DNA of 64,000 bases from contig NZ_CP130630.1 in the NCBI RefSeq assembly GCF_030551255.1, positions 5,561,501-5,625,500 of the forward strand, written 5' to 3'. The first letter of the stretch is position 1, and every line of letters starts with the position of its first letter. The position numbers were made by a program, and so were the translations under genes. Below, in pieces: positions 22,958-31,749 of the stretch. The notes below the pieces were generated by a model that was given only the letters and a program-made list of their open reading frames with translations, was not told the origin of the DNA and searched no databases. The DNA comes from Streptomyces sp. NL15-2K. GTDB lineage: Bacteria > Actinomycetota > Actinomycetes > Streptomycetales > Streptomycetaceae.

Positions 22958-24796
22958 TCAATCCCGAACCCGCGCCCCCTCCCGCATCGGCTGCGGCGGA
23001 ACACGCGCCGTAAGCGGTGGCAGGACCGGGCGCGAGGTCGCCCGGGCCGCTCCTTCGAAGCGGCTCGGGAAGGGGTACTTCCGGTCCAGGAAGGTGTGGA
23101 TGGCGGCCTGGGCCGCCGACCTGGCCGCCGGGGCGGTGTCCACGTCGTTGAGGCAGAAGAAGTCCACGTCCTCGCCGGCCGCGAGGCGGGCCAGGCGGCG
23201 GCGCATGTCCGGTGTGCCCAGTTGGACGTAGCGGAAGCGGTAGTCGGCGGGGACGGCCCGGCCGGTCGCGATCGCCCAGTGGTGGTGGAGCGTGGACGCC
23301 GGAGCCACGTCGGAGGTGGAGCGGAAGCGGGAGTAGGAGGTCCGCTCCAGTTCCTCGATGCCGAGGCTCTCCATCTCCCGCATGACGGACAGCAGTTGGG
23401 GGTGCGGGGTGTGCAGCGACTTGTTGGTGATGTGTCTGCCGTGGAAGCGCCTGATCACCTCGCGGGCGTTCTTGCCGGCGGAGTTCGGGGCCGGTTCGAG
23501 GGGGTGCGGGGCGCCGACTCCGAGTTTCAGGGGGGAGAACGGGATGCGGGCTATGCCGTTGCCGTGGAAGAAGTGCTCGGCGCGTACCGGGCGGTTGATG
23601 AAGACGTCGTCGTTGAAGTAGAGGTAGTGCTCCGACAGGCCGGGGATGTGGTGCAGTCGGCTCTCTATCGCGTGCGAGTTGAAGACGGGGAGCGCGTCGG
23701 CCGGGAGGATGTCCCGGTGGTCGATCACGGTCAGGCCCTCCGCGTCCGGGTCCAGCCAGGCGGGGATTTGGGAGTCGGTCACGAGGTAGACGTGCCGGAC
23801 GAACCCGGCGTACATCTCCAGCGAGCGCAGTGCGTACTTCAGTTCGTCATGGCTGGTGTAGCGGGAGGCGCCGGTCTCGCGCGCAGCGATGGTGTTGTCG
23901 GAGAGGGCCTGGTGGGCGCGGCGCTTCGCGGCCATCGTCGGGTCGTCCCCGTCGACCCAGGTGTACACGGCGTCTACGGGGAAGCGCACCTCGTCGATGC
24001 CCGGCCCGGCGAACGGGGCGAACGTCGGCACGCTGCGGCGGCGGCACGCCACCGCGGCCGGCCGCTGCGCCGCCATCGGGAGCACCTCCGACACGGGGTT
24101 GCGGCGCGGCGCCACGAGCGCCGGGCCGAAGACGTCCGGCAAGCGGGTGCCGGGCACGGTGAGCCAGGAAGGGTCCGTGGCCGGGGCAGTGGTGGCGAGG
24201 TCCCGGCCGTGGCGCCAGAACTCGATGTCGCAGCCTGTTTCGAGGCCCGTGAGGACCTGCCCTTTCGGGCCGAGACGCACCACGCCGGTGCGGAGCACCG
24301 CGGCCCGCCGCAGCGCCCGCGGCAGCTTGCCGTCGGCCCACAGTGCCGCGTTCGTCACGGTGCCGTCCGGTCCGACGGCGCCGACATACCCGACGGTGCC
24401 GGCTAAACGCGGCGCGCCCTCGGAGAGGACCGCGCCGCGGTACGTCTCCTCGACGCCGATGATCTGCCGCGGCGCACCGTACCCGTGGTCGGCGGGGACC
24501 AGGAAGTACGGGACGCCGAGCCCCTCCAGCAGGGTGCACACCCGCTCCAGATCGGCTTCGGCGGCGTCCGCGGCGGTGTAGCCGGCGACTGTACGGCCGT
24601 ACAGCCGCGTCGGTCCGAAGGTGACCCCGCGCAGTCCGGGGACGGCGGCCCGCAGGCGCCGTCGGGATCGGGCCGCACGCAGCGCCCAGAGCCGGGCCGA
24701 CAGCCACAGGCTCAGGCGCGTCAGAAAGTCCCGGACCGCCCGGATGCCCCGCGGCGTTCCAAAGCGGTGACGGATGTCCATGCCCCCCATGTCCAT
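22958..24796 (-). CDS. Stealth-family sugar-phosphotransferase
   Basis: 612 residues. Stealth regions in order: CR1 FPVDAVYTWVDGDDP (about 270), CR2 RYTSHDELKYALRSLEMYAG to VYLVTDSQIPAWL (about 315-355), CR3 SEHYLYFNDDVFINRPV, and CR4 FFCLNDVD near 560. The family transfers hexose-1-phosphate to glycans and makes phosphodiester-linked wall or capsular polymers. The N-terminal 250 residues are the usual actinomycete extension. It starts 13 bases after the related gene at 24810, so they form an operon. An ATG at 24781 is an alternative start. Confidence 0.9.
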   Translation of the reverse strand: MDMGGMDIRHRFGTPRGIRAVRDFLTRLSLWLSARLWALRAARSRRRLRAAVPGLRGVTFGPTRLYGRTVAGYTAADAAEADLERVCTLLEGLGVPYFLVPADHGYGAPRQIIGVEETYRGAVLSEGAPRLAGTVGYVGAVGPDGTVTNAALWADGKLPRALRRAAVLRTGVVRLGPKGQVLTGLETGCDIEFWRHGRDLATTAPATDPSWLTVPGTRLPDVFGPALVAPRRNPVSEVLPMAAQRPAAVACRRRSVPTFAPFAGPGIDEVRFPVDAVYTWVDGDDPTMAAKRRAHQALSDNTIAARETGASRYTSHDELKYALRSLEMYAGFVRHVYLVTDSQIPAWLDPDAEGLTVIDHRDILPADALPVFNSHAIESRLHHIPGLSEHYLYFNDDVFINRPVRAEHFFHGNGIARIPFSPLKLGVGAPHPLEPAPNSAGKNAREVIRRFHGRHITNKSLHTPHPQLLSVMREMESLGIEELERTSYSRFRSTSDVAPASTLHHHWAIATGRAVPADYRFRYVQLGTPDMRRRLARLAAGEDVDFFCLNDVDTAPAARSAAQAAIHTFLDRKYPFPSRFEGAARATSRPVLPPLTARVPPQPMREGARVRD

Positions 24797-24809
24797 GCCC
24801 CCGGACCCG

Positions 24810-26507
24810 TTACTTCTGCTTCTCGAAGGGGCCGGCGAAGGGGAAGTACTCCTCCAGGAACTCGCTCATCCGGACGCCGACCTGCTCCCGCTCCTCGGGC
24901 GGCACATCGACGTCGTTGAGGCAGAAGAAGTCGAAGCGGCGGTTGCGGCGCAGATCGGACAGGCGGCTTTCGGCGTCCGGGCGGCTGATGTTCACGTACC
25001 GGAAGCTGTACTTCCCGGGCACGCCGCGGCCGGTCATCAGCGCGTACTGGTAGAGCAGCGGGGCCGTCATGGCGATGTCCTGCGGGGAGCGGAAGCGGGA
25101 CGCCGTGGTGCGGCGGACGTCCTCCGCGAAGAGCTCCTCGAGCGCCCGCAGTGTCTCGCGCTGTTGCGGCAGCGGGGTGTGCATGAAGTTGTTCGTCGTC
25201 ATCCGCCCGAACTTCTCCAGCAGCAGCCGGCGCACGTTCTTGCCGGCGGAGTTGGTGGCCGTCTCCTCGGCGTGCGGCTTGCCGACGCCTATCTTGAGCG
25301 GGGACACCGGGATCCTCATCAGGCCACTGCCGTGGAAGAAGTGCTCCGCGGTGACCCGGCGACCGACGAACACGTCGTCGTTGAAGTAGAGATAGTGGTC
25401 GGAGAGGCCCGGGATGTGGTGCAGGCGGGTCTCGATCGCGTGGGAGTTGAACACCGGCAGGACACCGTCCGGGAAGATGTCGCGGTGGTCGACGACCGTG
25501 ATCCCCGGGGCCCGGTCGTCGAGCCAGTGCGGCTTCTGGCCGTCGGTCACGATGTAGATGTGCCGGACGAAGTCGGCGTACATCGCGAGCGAGCGCAGCG
25601 AGTACTTCAGCTCGTCATGGCTGGTGTAGCGGGAGGCGTTGATCTCCTTGTCCAGGATCTCGGCGGTGCCGCGCTCCTGATACCGGGCCCGCTTGGCGCG
25701 CATCTCCGGTTCCTCGCCGTCCACCCAGGTGTAGACGACGTCGACGGGGAAGGTCACGTCGTTCACGGTCGGCAGGGTGAGCGGGACGAAGCTCGGCAGC
25801 TCCCGGTCGCCGACCCGCACCGCGGCCGGCGTCTGCTCGGAGGCCGGCAGTACGTCCGTGATGCCGTTGTTCCGCGGCGCGACGAGGGACTCGGCGAAGA
25901 TGTCCTCGGACGCCTGCGGCTGCACCTTGGCCAGTCGGCGAGGTCCGGCGTCGGAGGCGAGGATCTGTGCCCCGTCTTCCCAGAACTCGACGTCGCAGGC
26001 GAGCTCCGGCCCGGCGAGCAGCTGGCCCGAGGGGCCGAGGTGGTTCTCCCCGATCCGCAGGATGGGCGCCGTACGCAGCGGGGTCGGCAGCACACCGTCC
26101 ATGAACAGCGCGGGATTCTTGAGCTTTCCGCCCGTCACCGGCCTGCCGATGAACACCGCCTTGCCCGCGTTCCGCGCCTCGAGGGTGGTGAGGAAGCGCT
26201 CGCGGTCGACGGCGTTCACGCCGACCGTGTGGCGCGTACGCGAGGTCGGTACCAGGAAGTACGGGATACCTTCCTGCTCCAGCGCGGCGACGACCAGGCC
26301 GAGGTTGGCGGCGGCGGCCTCGGCAGCGCTGAACCGGGTCACGACCCGTCCGTAGAGCTGCTGGCCGCGCACCGCCACCGGGCGGAGCACCGGGTCCGTG
26401 ACCGCTGCCCTGCGGCGGCGCCGCATGGTGCGCAGCTGCCACACCCTTTCGGCGGCCTTCCGCTCGACTCGCGGTCGCATCCGCCGGGCAAAGGAACGCA
26501 CGGTCAC
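24810..26507 (-). CDS. Stealth-family sugar-phosphotransferase, paralogue
   Basis: 565 residues, same layout as its neighbour: FPVDVVYTWVDGEEP, RYTSHDELKYSLRSLAMYAD, IYIVTDGQKPHWL, SDHYLYFNDDVFVGRRV, FFCLNDVDVPPEE. First gene of the two-gene operon. GTG at 26507 with AGAGGAG eight bases before. Basic N terminus (RSFARRMRPRVERKAAERVW). Two paralogues in tandem suggest successive or alternative phosphodiester linkages in one extracellular polysaccharide. The 26508-26670 gap holds its promoter region but no clear hexamers. Confidence 0.9.
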   Translation of the reverse strand: MTVRSFARRMRPRVERKAAERVWQLRTMRRRRRAAVTDPVLRPVAVRGQQLYGRVVTRFSAAEAAAANLGLVVAALEQEGIPYFLVPTSRTRHTVGVNAVDRERFLTTLEARNAGKAVFIGRPVTGGKLKNPALFMDGVLPTPLRTAPILRIGENHLGPSGQLLAGPELACDVEFWEDGAQILASDAGPRRLAKVQPQASEDIFAESLVAPRNNGITDVLPASEQTPAAVRVGDRELPSFVPLTLPTVNDVTFPVDVVYTWVDGEEPEMRAKRARYQERGTAEILDKEINASRYTSHDELKYSLRSLAMYADFVRHIYIVTDGQKPHWLDDRAPGITVVDHRDIFPDGVLPVFNSHAIETRLHHIPGLSDHYLYFNDDVFVGRRVTAEHFFHGSGLMRIPVSPLKIGVGKPHAEETATNSAGKNVRRLLLEKFGRMTTNNFMHTPLPQQRETLRALEELFAEDVRRTTASRFRSPQDIAMTAPLLYQYALMTGRGVPGKYSFRYVNISRPDAESRLSDLRRNRRFDFFCLNDVDVPPEEREQVGVRMSEFLEEYFPFAGPFEKQK

Positions 26508-26670
26508 GTTCTGAGCTCCTCTTCATCAACCCCTGAACATCCCTGCGTTAACCAGACAGACACATGCGATGAAAGGTTGTAGAAGAGTTCGCCGAGAATT
26601 TACGAACGCAGAGGCATCCGCACAACTGGTCCTCAGGTCGGCATGGTAGAGAGCTGCCGCCGGGATCTGG

Positions 26671-27456
26671 CTATCGGACGTCCACGAAGTCGCCGGTCGC
26701 GTTGACCGCCGGAGTCGTCGACGTGCCCGCGAAGCTGTAGCGGAAGTAGCCGTCGGTGGAGGCGGTGACGGTCGTCTTGAGGTTGCCCGTCGAGTTGGAC
26801 TTGATCGTCTTCACCGTGGTGTAGGTGTTGCTGCCCTTCTTGCGGAACTGCAGCTTCACCGGCTGGTTCGTGTAGCCGTGGTACTTGTTGTCCTCCCAGT
26901 TGGCCCGGGAGAGCTTGCCGGTGACCGTGATGGCCTTGCCCTTCTTCACCGGCTCCGGCGAGGCGTTGACCGTCAGCGTCGAGTGGCGCTGCACCTTGAA
27001 GGTGGTCGCCGCGTCCCGGTGGATGTAGTCGTAGTCATGGGCGGAGACCAGCGTGCTGAGCCGCCACGTGCCCGCCGCGCTGTTGCCGTTGATGGCGGAG
27101 CCCCCCTGCGGGTCGAACGTCAGCGTGCCCGTGCAGGTCGAGGTGGTGTCGCTCACCTTGACGCAGGTGATCTCGCCGTCGTCGTACCAGATCTGGTCGT
27201 AGTTCGGCGTCGGACCGAAGGCGCTGATGTACGTGTTCTCCTTGATGCCCGAATCGTCCGACGCGGTCACGGAGACCTTGGCGGACACCACCTTGGTGGT
27301 GCCCACCACGACCGGCTTGCCGCCGTTGACGACGACCTTGTCGATCGTGATGTTGCCCTCGCCGCCATCCTCTGCCTGGGCGGCGGTGGCACTTAATGCG
27401 GTGGCGACCAGCGCGATGCCGGTGCCGAGCAGAGTGAGGCGCGTGGTTGCGCGCAT
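26671..27456 (-). CDS. Secreted protein with Ig-like domains
   Basis: 261 residues. A clear Sec signal peptide (basic MRATTRLT, hydrophobic core, cleavage after TAAQA). The mature part has an Ig-like domain with two Cys (ITCVKVSDTTSTCTG, possible disulphide) and a C-terminal beta-rich domain (STLTVNASPEPVKKGKAITV, VKLQFRKKGSNTYTTVKTI) like those found in streptomycete surface proteins. Function unknown. GGGGGGAC precedes the ATG. Divergent from the helicase-C gene; 27457-27660 shows nothing certain. Confidence 0.8.
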   Translation of the reverse strand: MRATTRLTLLGTGIALVATALSATAAQAEDGGEGNITIDKVVVNGGKPVVVGTTKVVSAKVSVTASDDSGIKENTYISAFGPTPNYDQIWYDDGEITCVKVSDTTSTCTGTLTFDPQGGSAINGNSAAGTWRLSTLVSAHDYDYIHRDAATTFKVQRHSTLTVNASPEPVKKGKAITVTGKLSRANWEDNKYHGYTNQPVKLQFRKKGSNTYTTVKTIKSNSTGNLKTTVTASTDGYFRYSFAGTSTTPAVNATGDFVDVR

Positions 27457-27660
27457 GGATGTCCCCCCACGGAGTCATTGATTGATCAGAGGGAGGGTAC
27501 GGCGTTGGCCAACGGTTCACCACGGTGTTGTTTCGACGCCCCACGCGGGTTTCTGTTGCTCCAGGCGCGGGCGTCCCCCGGTATGCGCCATCCTGGTGTC
27601 AGCGCAGGACACCACTTCCTGTCCGGAAACCAACGGTGCTCGTTCTCGTGAGGTGTTCCC

Positions 27661-30105
27661 ATCAGTAAGCCCAGCGGATCAAGCCTGGCCGCGTGGCTGA
27701 GCGGTCTCGAAAGCCCCCGGCTCGAGCGCGTCCTCGCTGTTCGCGCGGACGCCGTGTCGCCGCCGGAGCCGCGGTCGTTCGGTGAACTGGCGGACCGTCT
27801 GCAGCGCCCGGGCTCGGTGGCGCTGGTGCTGTCCGGGCTCGCGCTGCCTCAACTGCAGGTGGCCGAGGCGCTGGCGGTGCTGGGACCGGCGCCGCGGGCT
27901 GCCCTGGCCGATCTGCTGGACGCGGGCGGGGCGGAGAGCGCTCGCGGACTGGACGCGGCCCTCGACGCCCTGGCCGATCACGCGCTGGTCTGGCCGGACG
28001 GCGAAGGGCTGCTGCACATGGCGGCGCCGTTGCGGCAGGCGTGGGACTCGCCGCTGGGGCTGGACGCGCCGCTCGCCCGGCTGCTGGCGGACACGACCTC
28101 GGAGGAACTGCGCCGCATGCTGGTGGCGTTGGGTGTCCAGTCGCCCGGTAATGCCAAACGGCAGCGGCTGGCAGCCCTGGTGGATCACCACAGCGATCCG
28201 GAGCGGGTCGCCGCGGTGGTGGCGGGGGCGCCCGCGGCCACCCGGAAACTGCTGGAACGGCGAGCGAGTCACCCGGCCGGACAACCTGCCGAGTCCGAGG
28301 CGGAGTTCATCATTCTCGGGGTCCCGCGGGCCGACTCCGAGCCGGGTGCGCACTGGGCGCTGGAGAGGGGACTGCTGGTACAGGACCGTCACCGGTACGG
28401 ACCGGCCCGTATGCCGGCCGAGGTGGCGCTCGCGCTGCGTGGAGCCGACTGGCGCGCCCCGTTCGAGCCCGTCCCGCCCGACGCGCGTACGACGCCCGTC
28501 ACCTCGGCGGACGTGGACCGGGAGGCGGCGGCAGCGGCCACGGCGTTCGCCGCCCATGCCGCATCGGTGCTGGCGACGTGCTCCGCCTCTCCGCCGAGCC
28601 TGCTGAAGTCCGGCGGGGTCGGGGCACGTGAGCTGTCCCGGATCGGCAAGGCGGCGCAGTGCGACGGCATCGTCGTACGCCTCGCTCTGGAGACGGCGTC
28701 CGCCGCCGGGCTGCTCGCCCGGGACGGCAGCCAGGTCGCGGCGACGGAAGGCTACGACGCCTGGGCGGAACGCGAACCGGCGGAGCGGCTGACCGTGCTT
28801 CTGCGGGCGTGGTGGACACTGCCGCTCACCCCGACCCAGTCCCGCGACGAAGACGGCAAGGCGCTCTCCGCACTCGCCGGAACACCGCCCTGCGGCGGCT
28901 GTGCGCAAGCCCGGCAGGGGCTCCTCACCGCCGCGGCGCGTCTCCCGGCGGACCGGGGGGTGAAGGACCCCGCGGAACTGGGGCCGCTGGTCGCCTGGTT
29001 CCGTCCGCTCGTCCATCAGCTCCCCCAGGACACCACACCCTTCGCCACCGTCGTCCGCGAAGCGGAACTGCTCGGTGTCATCGCCCGCGGCGCCCTGTCC
29101 CGGATCGGTGCCGCGCTGCGGACCGACGACGCGGAAGCACTTCCCGCGGCCTGTCAGCAGCTGCTGCCGACGGCCACCAGGGCGGCCCGCTTCGGCGCCG
29201 ACCTCACCGCCGTCGTCACCGGTACGCCCTCGGCCCACCTCGCCGCGCTCCTGGACACCGTCGCGGACCGGGAGGTCGGCGGCACGGCATCGGTATGGCG
29301 GTTCAGCCCGGGCACCGTCCGCCGCGCCCTGGACACCGGCCGTACGCCCGACGCCGTCGTGGCCGATCTGGCCGCTGTGGCCGTCGGCGCCCTCCCGCAG
29401 CCGCTGTCGTACCTGATCCACGACACCGCGCGCCGCCACGGCCGTGTCCGCGTCGCCCCCGCGGCCTGCGTGGTCCACGGCGAGGACCCCGCCCTGCTCG
29501 CCGAACTCGCCGCCCACCGGAAGCTCGCCGGCCTCGGCCTACGTCAGCTGGCACCGACGGTACTGGTCAGCCGGACTCCGCTCGACAAGACCCTCGCCGC
29601 ACTCCGGGACGCGGGCTATGCCCCCGTCGCCGAGGCCGCGGACGGGACCGTACGCGTCGAAAAGACCCGGCGTCACCGCGCTGCCGCCCCGGTCCCGCCC
29701 CCGCGTCCGCCCGGCGGCACCCCGGGCGGACGGAACCCGAGCGCCCGCCGGGCGCAGGCGTCCGCGACCGTCGACCTGAGCGGCCTGGCCACCAGGCTGC
29801 GGGCCGCACCGGCGATCACACCGGAACCCGATCCGGCGGGCGGGGTCCCCTTCGGCACCGACACCGAGGAGATCGTCGCCGGGTACGCGCGTCTGCTCTC
29901 CCTCGCCGATGTCCGTCAGCTGGCCCATGCCATCGACGAAGGCCGGCCGGTCACCATCGAATACGTCGCCGCCTCGGGCAACCGCACCGTACGCACCCTC
30001 AGCGAGCTCGATCTCGACCCGCCCCACCTGTATGCCTGGTGCCACCTGCGCGACGACGAACGCGTCTTCACCCTCTCCCGCATTCAGGGCGTCATGCCCG
30101 GGTAG
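27661..30105 (+). CDS. Helicase-C-associated / WYL-like domain protein
   Basis: 814 residues if the whole coding stretch is counted. N-terminal winged-helix repeats; the middle carries the XPB/Ssl2-type helicase-associated domain (RVRVAPAACVVHGEDPALLA); the C terminus is WYL-like (GRPVTIEYVAASGNRTVRTL, LYAWCHLRDDERVFTLSRIQ). No helicase motor is present. The family often senses nucleic acid or acts with helicases. Coding character and family similarity (SSLAAWLSGLESPRLERVLA) reach back to an ATC at 27661, eight bases after GAGGTG. The first ordinary start is GTG 27754, inside the conserved region, so initiation at AUC or loss of an ATG by one base is possible. Confidence 0.8.
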   Translation: MSKPSGSSLAAWLSGLESPRLERVLAVRADAVSPPEPRSFGELADRLQRPGSVALVLSGLALPQLQVAEALAVLGPAPRAALADLLDAGGAESARGLDAALDALADHALVWPDGEGLLHMAAPLRQAWDSPLGLDAPLARLLADTTSEELRRMLVALGVQSPGNAKRQRLAALVDHHSDPERVAAVVAGAPAATRKLLERRASHPAGQPAESEAEFIILGVPRADSEPGAHWALERGLLVQDRHRYGPARMPAEVALALRGADWRAPFEPVPPDARTTPVTSADVDREAAAAATAFAAHAASVLATCSASPPSLLKSGGVGARELSRIGKAAQCDGIVVRLALETASAAGLLARDGSQVAATEGYDAWAEREPAERLTVLLRAWWTLPLTPTQSRDEDGKALSALAGTPPCGGCAQARQGLLTAAARLPADRGVKDPAELGPLVAWFRPLVHQLPQDTTPFATVVREAELLGVIARGALSRIGAALRTDDAEALPAACQQLLPTATRAARFGADLTAVVTGTPSAHLAALLDTVADREVGGTASVWRFSPGTVRRALDTGRTPDAVVADLAAVAVGALPQPLSYLIHDTARRHGRVRVAPAACVVHGEDPALLAELAAHRKLAGLGLRQLAPTVLVSRTPLDKTLAALRDAGYAPVAEAADGTVRVEKTRRHRAAAPVPPPRPPGGTPGGRNPSARRAQASATVDLSGLATRLRAAPAITPEPDPAGGVPFGTDTEEIVAGYARLLSLADVRQLAHAIDEGRPVTIEYVAASGNRTVRTLSELDLDPPHLYAWCHLRDDERVFTLSRIQGVMPG

Positions 30106-30124
30106 CCCCAGCCCGGCGCCCGAG

Positions 30125-31744
30125 TCAGGAAGTGCCACTGGGAATCACGCAGTTCCTCGGCTGCTCCCGCCCCGTAGGCCACCCCAGCCCAACGAACTTC
30201 AGCTTCCCGTCGCCCTCCCGCCCCGGATCCAGCTCGACGACCGAGACCGGCTTGTCGTACGCGTTCCCGCCGCTGGTCAGGCATATCAGGCCGCTCGTGC
30301 CCCGCACCCGGTGGCGGGACTGGAGCAGTGACCACTGCCTGCCGACGTCCTCGCGGGTGGGTACCGCCTCGGCGCCGCCGCTCTGCGTCTGGTGCAGTGC
30401 CTTGCTGATGGTGACGAGGCCGTCGTACACGAGCATCGTGCGGGAGTCCTCCAGGTTCGGGGTGGAGCCGAGTGGTACGCCCTCGCCGCGCGTGGTCTCG
30501 ATCCGCTTCGTCAGGGTGTCCAGGGCCGTCTTGGGCTCGGTGAGGTACTGGGGGAGCTCCGCGTTCGTGGGCTTGCGGTCGTGGGCCGCGGACCAGTTCC
30601 TGTTCCAGCGGGCCAGCTCCGCCGTCCAGGCGTCCGGGTGGGCGGGGGCGGCGTACTGCACCGTCACCTTCGGCCTGCCGTCCTCGCCGCGCAGCTGGGC
30701 CCAGTCCTTCTGAGACATGTCCTGCCGCAGCGAGGCGGCGTCGGAGCCGCTGACGATGGTGTAGTGCCGGTCCTCGCAGCCCACTTGGGCGAGTTTGAGT
30801 GCGAAGATCCGCAGGTGCAGGGTGCGGCCCGCGAAGTAGACGGTGTCGGCCTCGGAGTCGCAGATGTTGTTGGCCGTCTGGGTGAACTGGTTGCCGGTCG
30901 AGCCCGGCTCGTCGATCGACGGGGACTCGAAGGACATCGCGGCGGGGCCTGCCGGGCCCTTCTCCTTGATCCCGCTGAACGCCTTCGCCAGCGACTCGTT
31001 GTAGCTGTCGGGGCGCTTGTCGTAGACCAGCACCGTCCTGAGGTTCTCCCGGCCCCGTTCGCCGTTGAAGTTGGCCAGCGCCTGGGCCGCGTCGTGGTTG
31101 GTCGGGATGATGCGGGCCAGGCCGGGGAACCGCAGCCGCGCCATGCCGTCCGCCGCGTCCTTGTTCGCGATACGGTCCCCGCTGATCCGGGAGGCGAGCA
31201 CCGGGATCTTGTGTTCCGTCAGGCGTTTGACGGCCGCCTCCGTCGCGTCGAGGCTGAGGTTGAAGCCCGTGACGGCACGCAGGCGGTCCTTGGGCGAGTC
31301 GGCCATCTCGAGAAGGGTGTCCACGACCTTCTCCTGTTGCCCGTAGTTCCGACCGGGGTTGGCCAGCACCAGCCGGATCCTCGGCGGTTCACCCTCGCCC
31401 TCGTTGGCCTGCCGCTGCCCCAGATACGCGCCCTGGAGGTCGCTGCGCATCTGCCGGCGCAGCGCCGGCTTGTCCGACTGGAGGGGCAGCATCATCGCCA
31501 CCGTGGCGTACGGCTGGCCTTCGATCCGCTCGTTCTCGCGTGCGATGGCCCGGGCCACGTCGCGGATCTCCGGTGTGCCGAAGTCGTAGCCCGCGCCGTC
31601 GACGCCGACGCACTCGCCGTCGATCTTCTCGATCCCGTCGCTGCAGGTGTCCGGTTTCTGGAGTACGGAGCTTGCGTACAAGCCGCCCGCCACGGCCATC
31701 GCCACGGCCAGCAGCGCGTAGAGGATCTTCTTCCATCTGGGCAT
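30125..31744 (-). CDS. Membrane-anchored ABC-type substrate-binding protein
   Basis: 539 residues. One N-terminal helix (WKKILYALLAVAMAVAGGLY) anchors it; no lipobox. The rest is a type-1 periplasmic-binding fold of the branched-chain amino-acid receptor kind: a CSDGIEKIDGECVGV entry, TVAMMLPLQSDKP, RLVLANPG, VKRLTEHKIPVLASRISGD, RTVLVYDKRPDSY and TVYFAGRTLHLRIFALKL. No permease or ABC ATPase gene is near. It begins five bases after the NTPase gene and has its own GGAGG, so it is more likely a receptor than a transporter part (inference). It converges on the helicase-C gene with 19 bases between. Confidence 0.85.
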   Translation of the reverse strand: MPRWKKILYALLAVAMAVAGGLYASSVLQKPDTCSDGIEKIDGECVGVDGAGYDFGTPEIRDVARAIARENERIEGQPYATVAMMLPLQSDKPALRRQMRSDLQGAYLGQRQANEGEGEPPRIRLVLANPGRNYGQQEKVVDTLLEMADSPKDRLRAVTGFNLSLDATEAAVKRLTEHKIPVLASRISGDRIANKDAADGMARLRFPGLARIIPTNHDAAQALANFNGERGRENLRTVLVYDKRPDSYNESLAKAFSGIKEKGPAGPAAMSFESPSIDEPGSTGNQFTQTANNICDSEADTVYFAGRTLHLRIFALKLAQVGCEDRHYTIVSGSDAASLRQDMSQKDWAQLRGEDGRPKVTVQYAAPAHPDAWTAELARWNRNWSAAHDRKPTNAELPQYLTEPKTALDTLTKRIETTRGEGVPLGSTPNLEDSRTMLVYDGLVTISKALHQTQSGGAEAVPTREDVGRQWSLLQSRHRVRGTSGLICLTSGGNAYDKPVSVVELDPGREGDGKLKFVGLGWPTGREQPRNCVIPSGTS

Positions 31745-31749
31745 CCCCG

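Noticed and set aside
22822..23004. N-terminal extension of the ferritin-like protein
   Set aside because: It overlaps the upstream Stealth gene and is Arg/Gly-rich filler; GTG 22821 has the strong ribosome site.
24774..26582. A 602-codon plus-strand frame opposite the second Stealth gene
   Set aside because: Antisense shadow; Val/Gly/Arg/His-rich composition and no recognisable motif.
27680..27745. A stretch resembling the D-arm of tRNA-Ser (GTGGCTGAGCGGTCTCGAAAGC)
   Set aside because: No matching acceptor or T arm, and the same bases code for a conserved protein N terminus.
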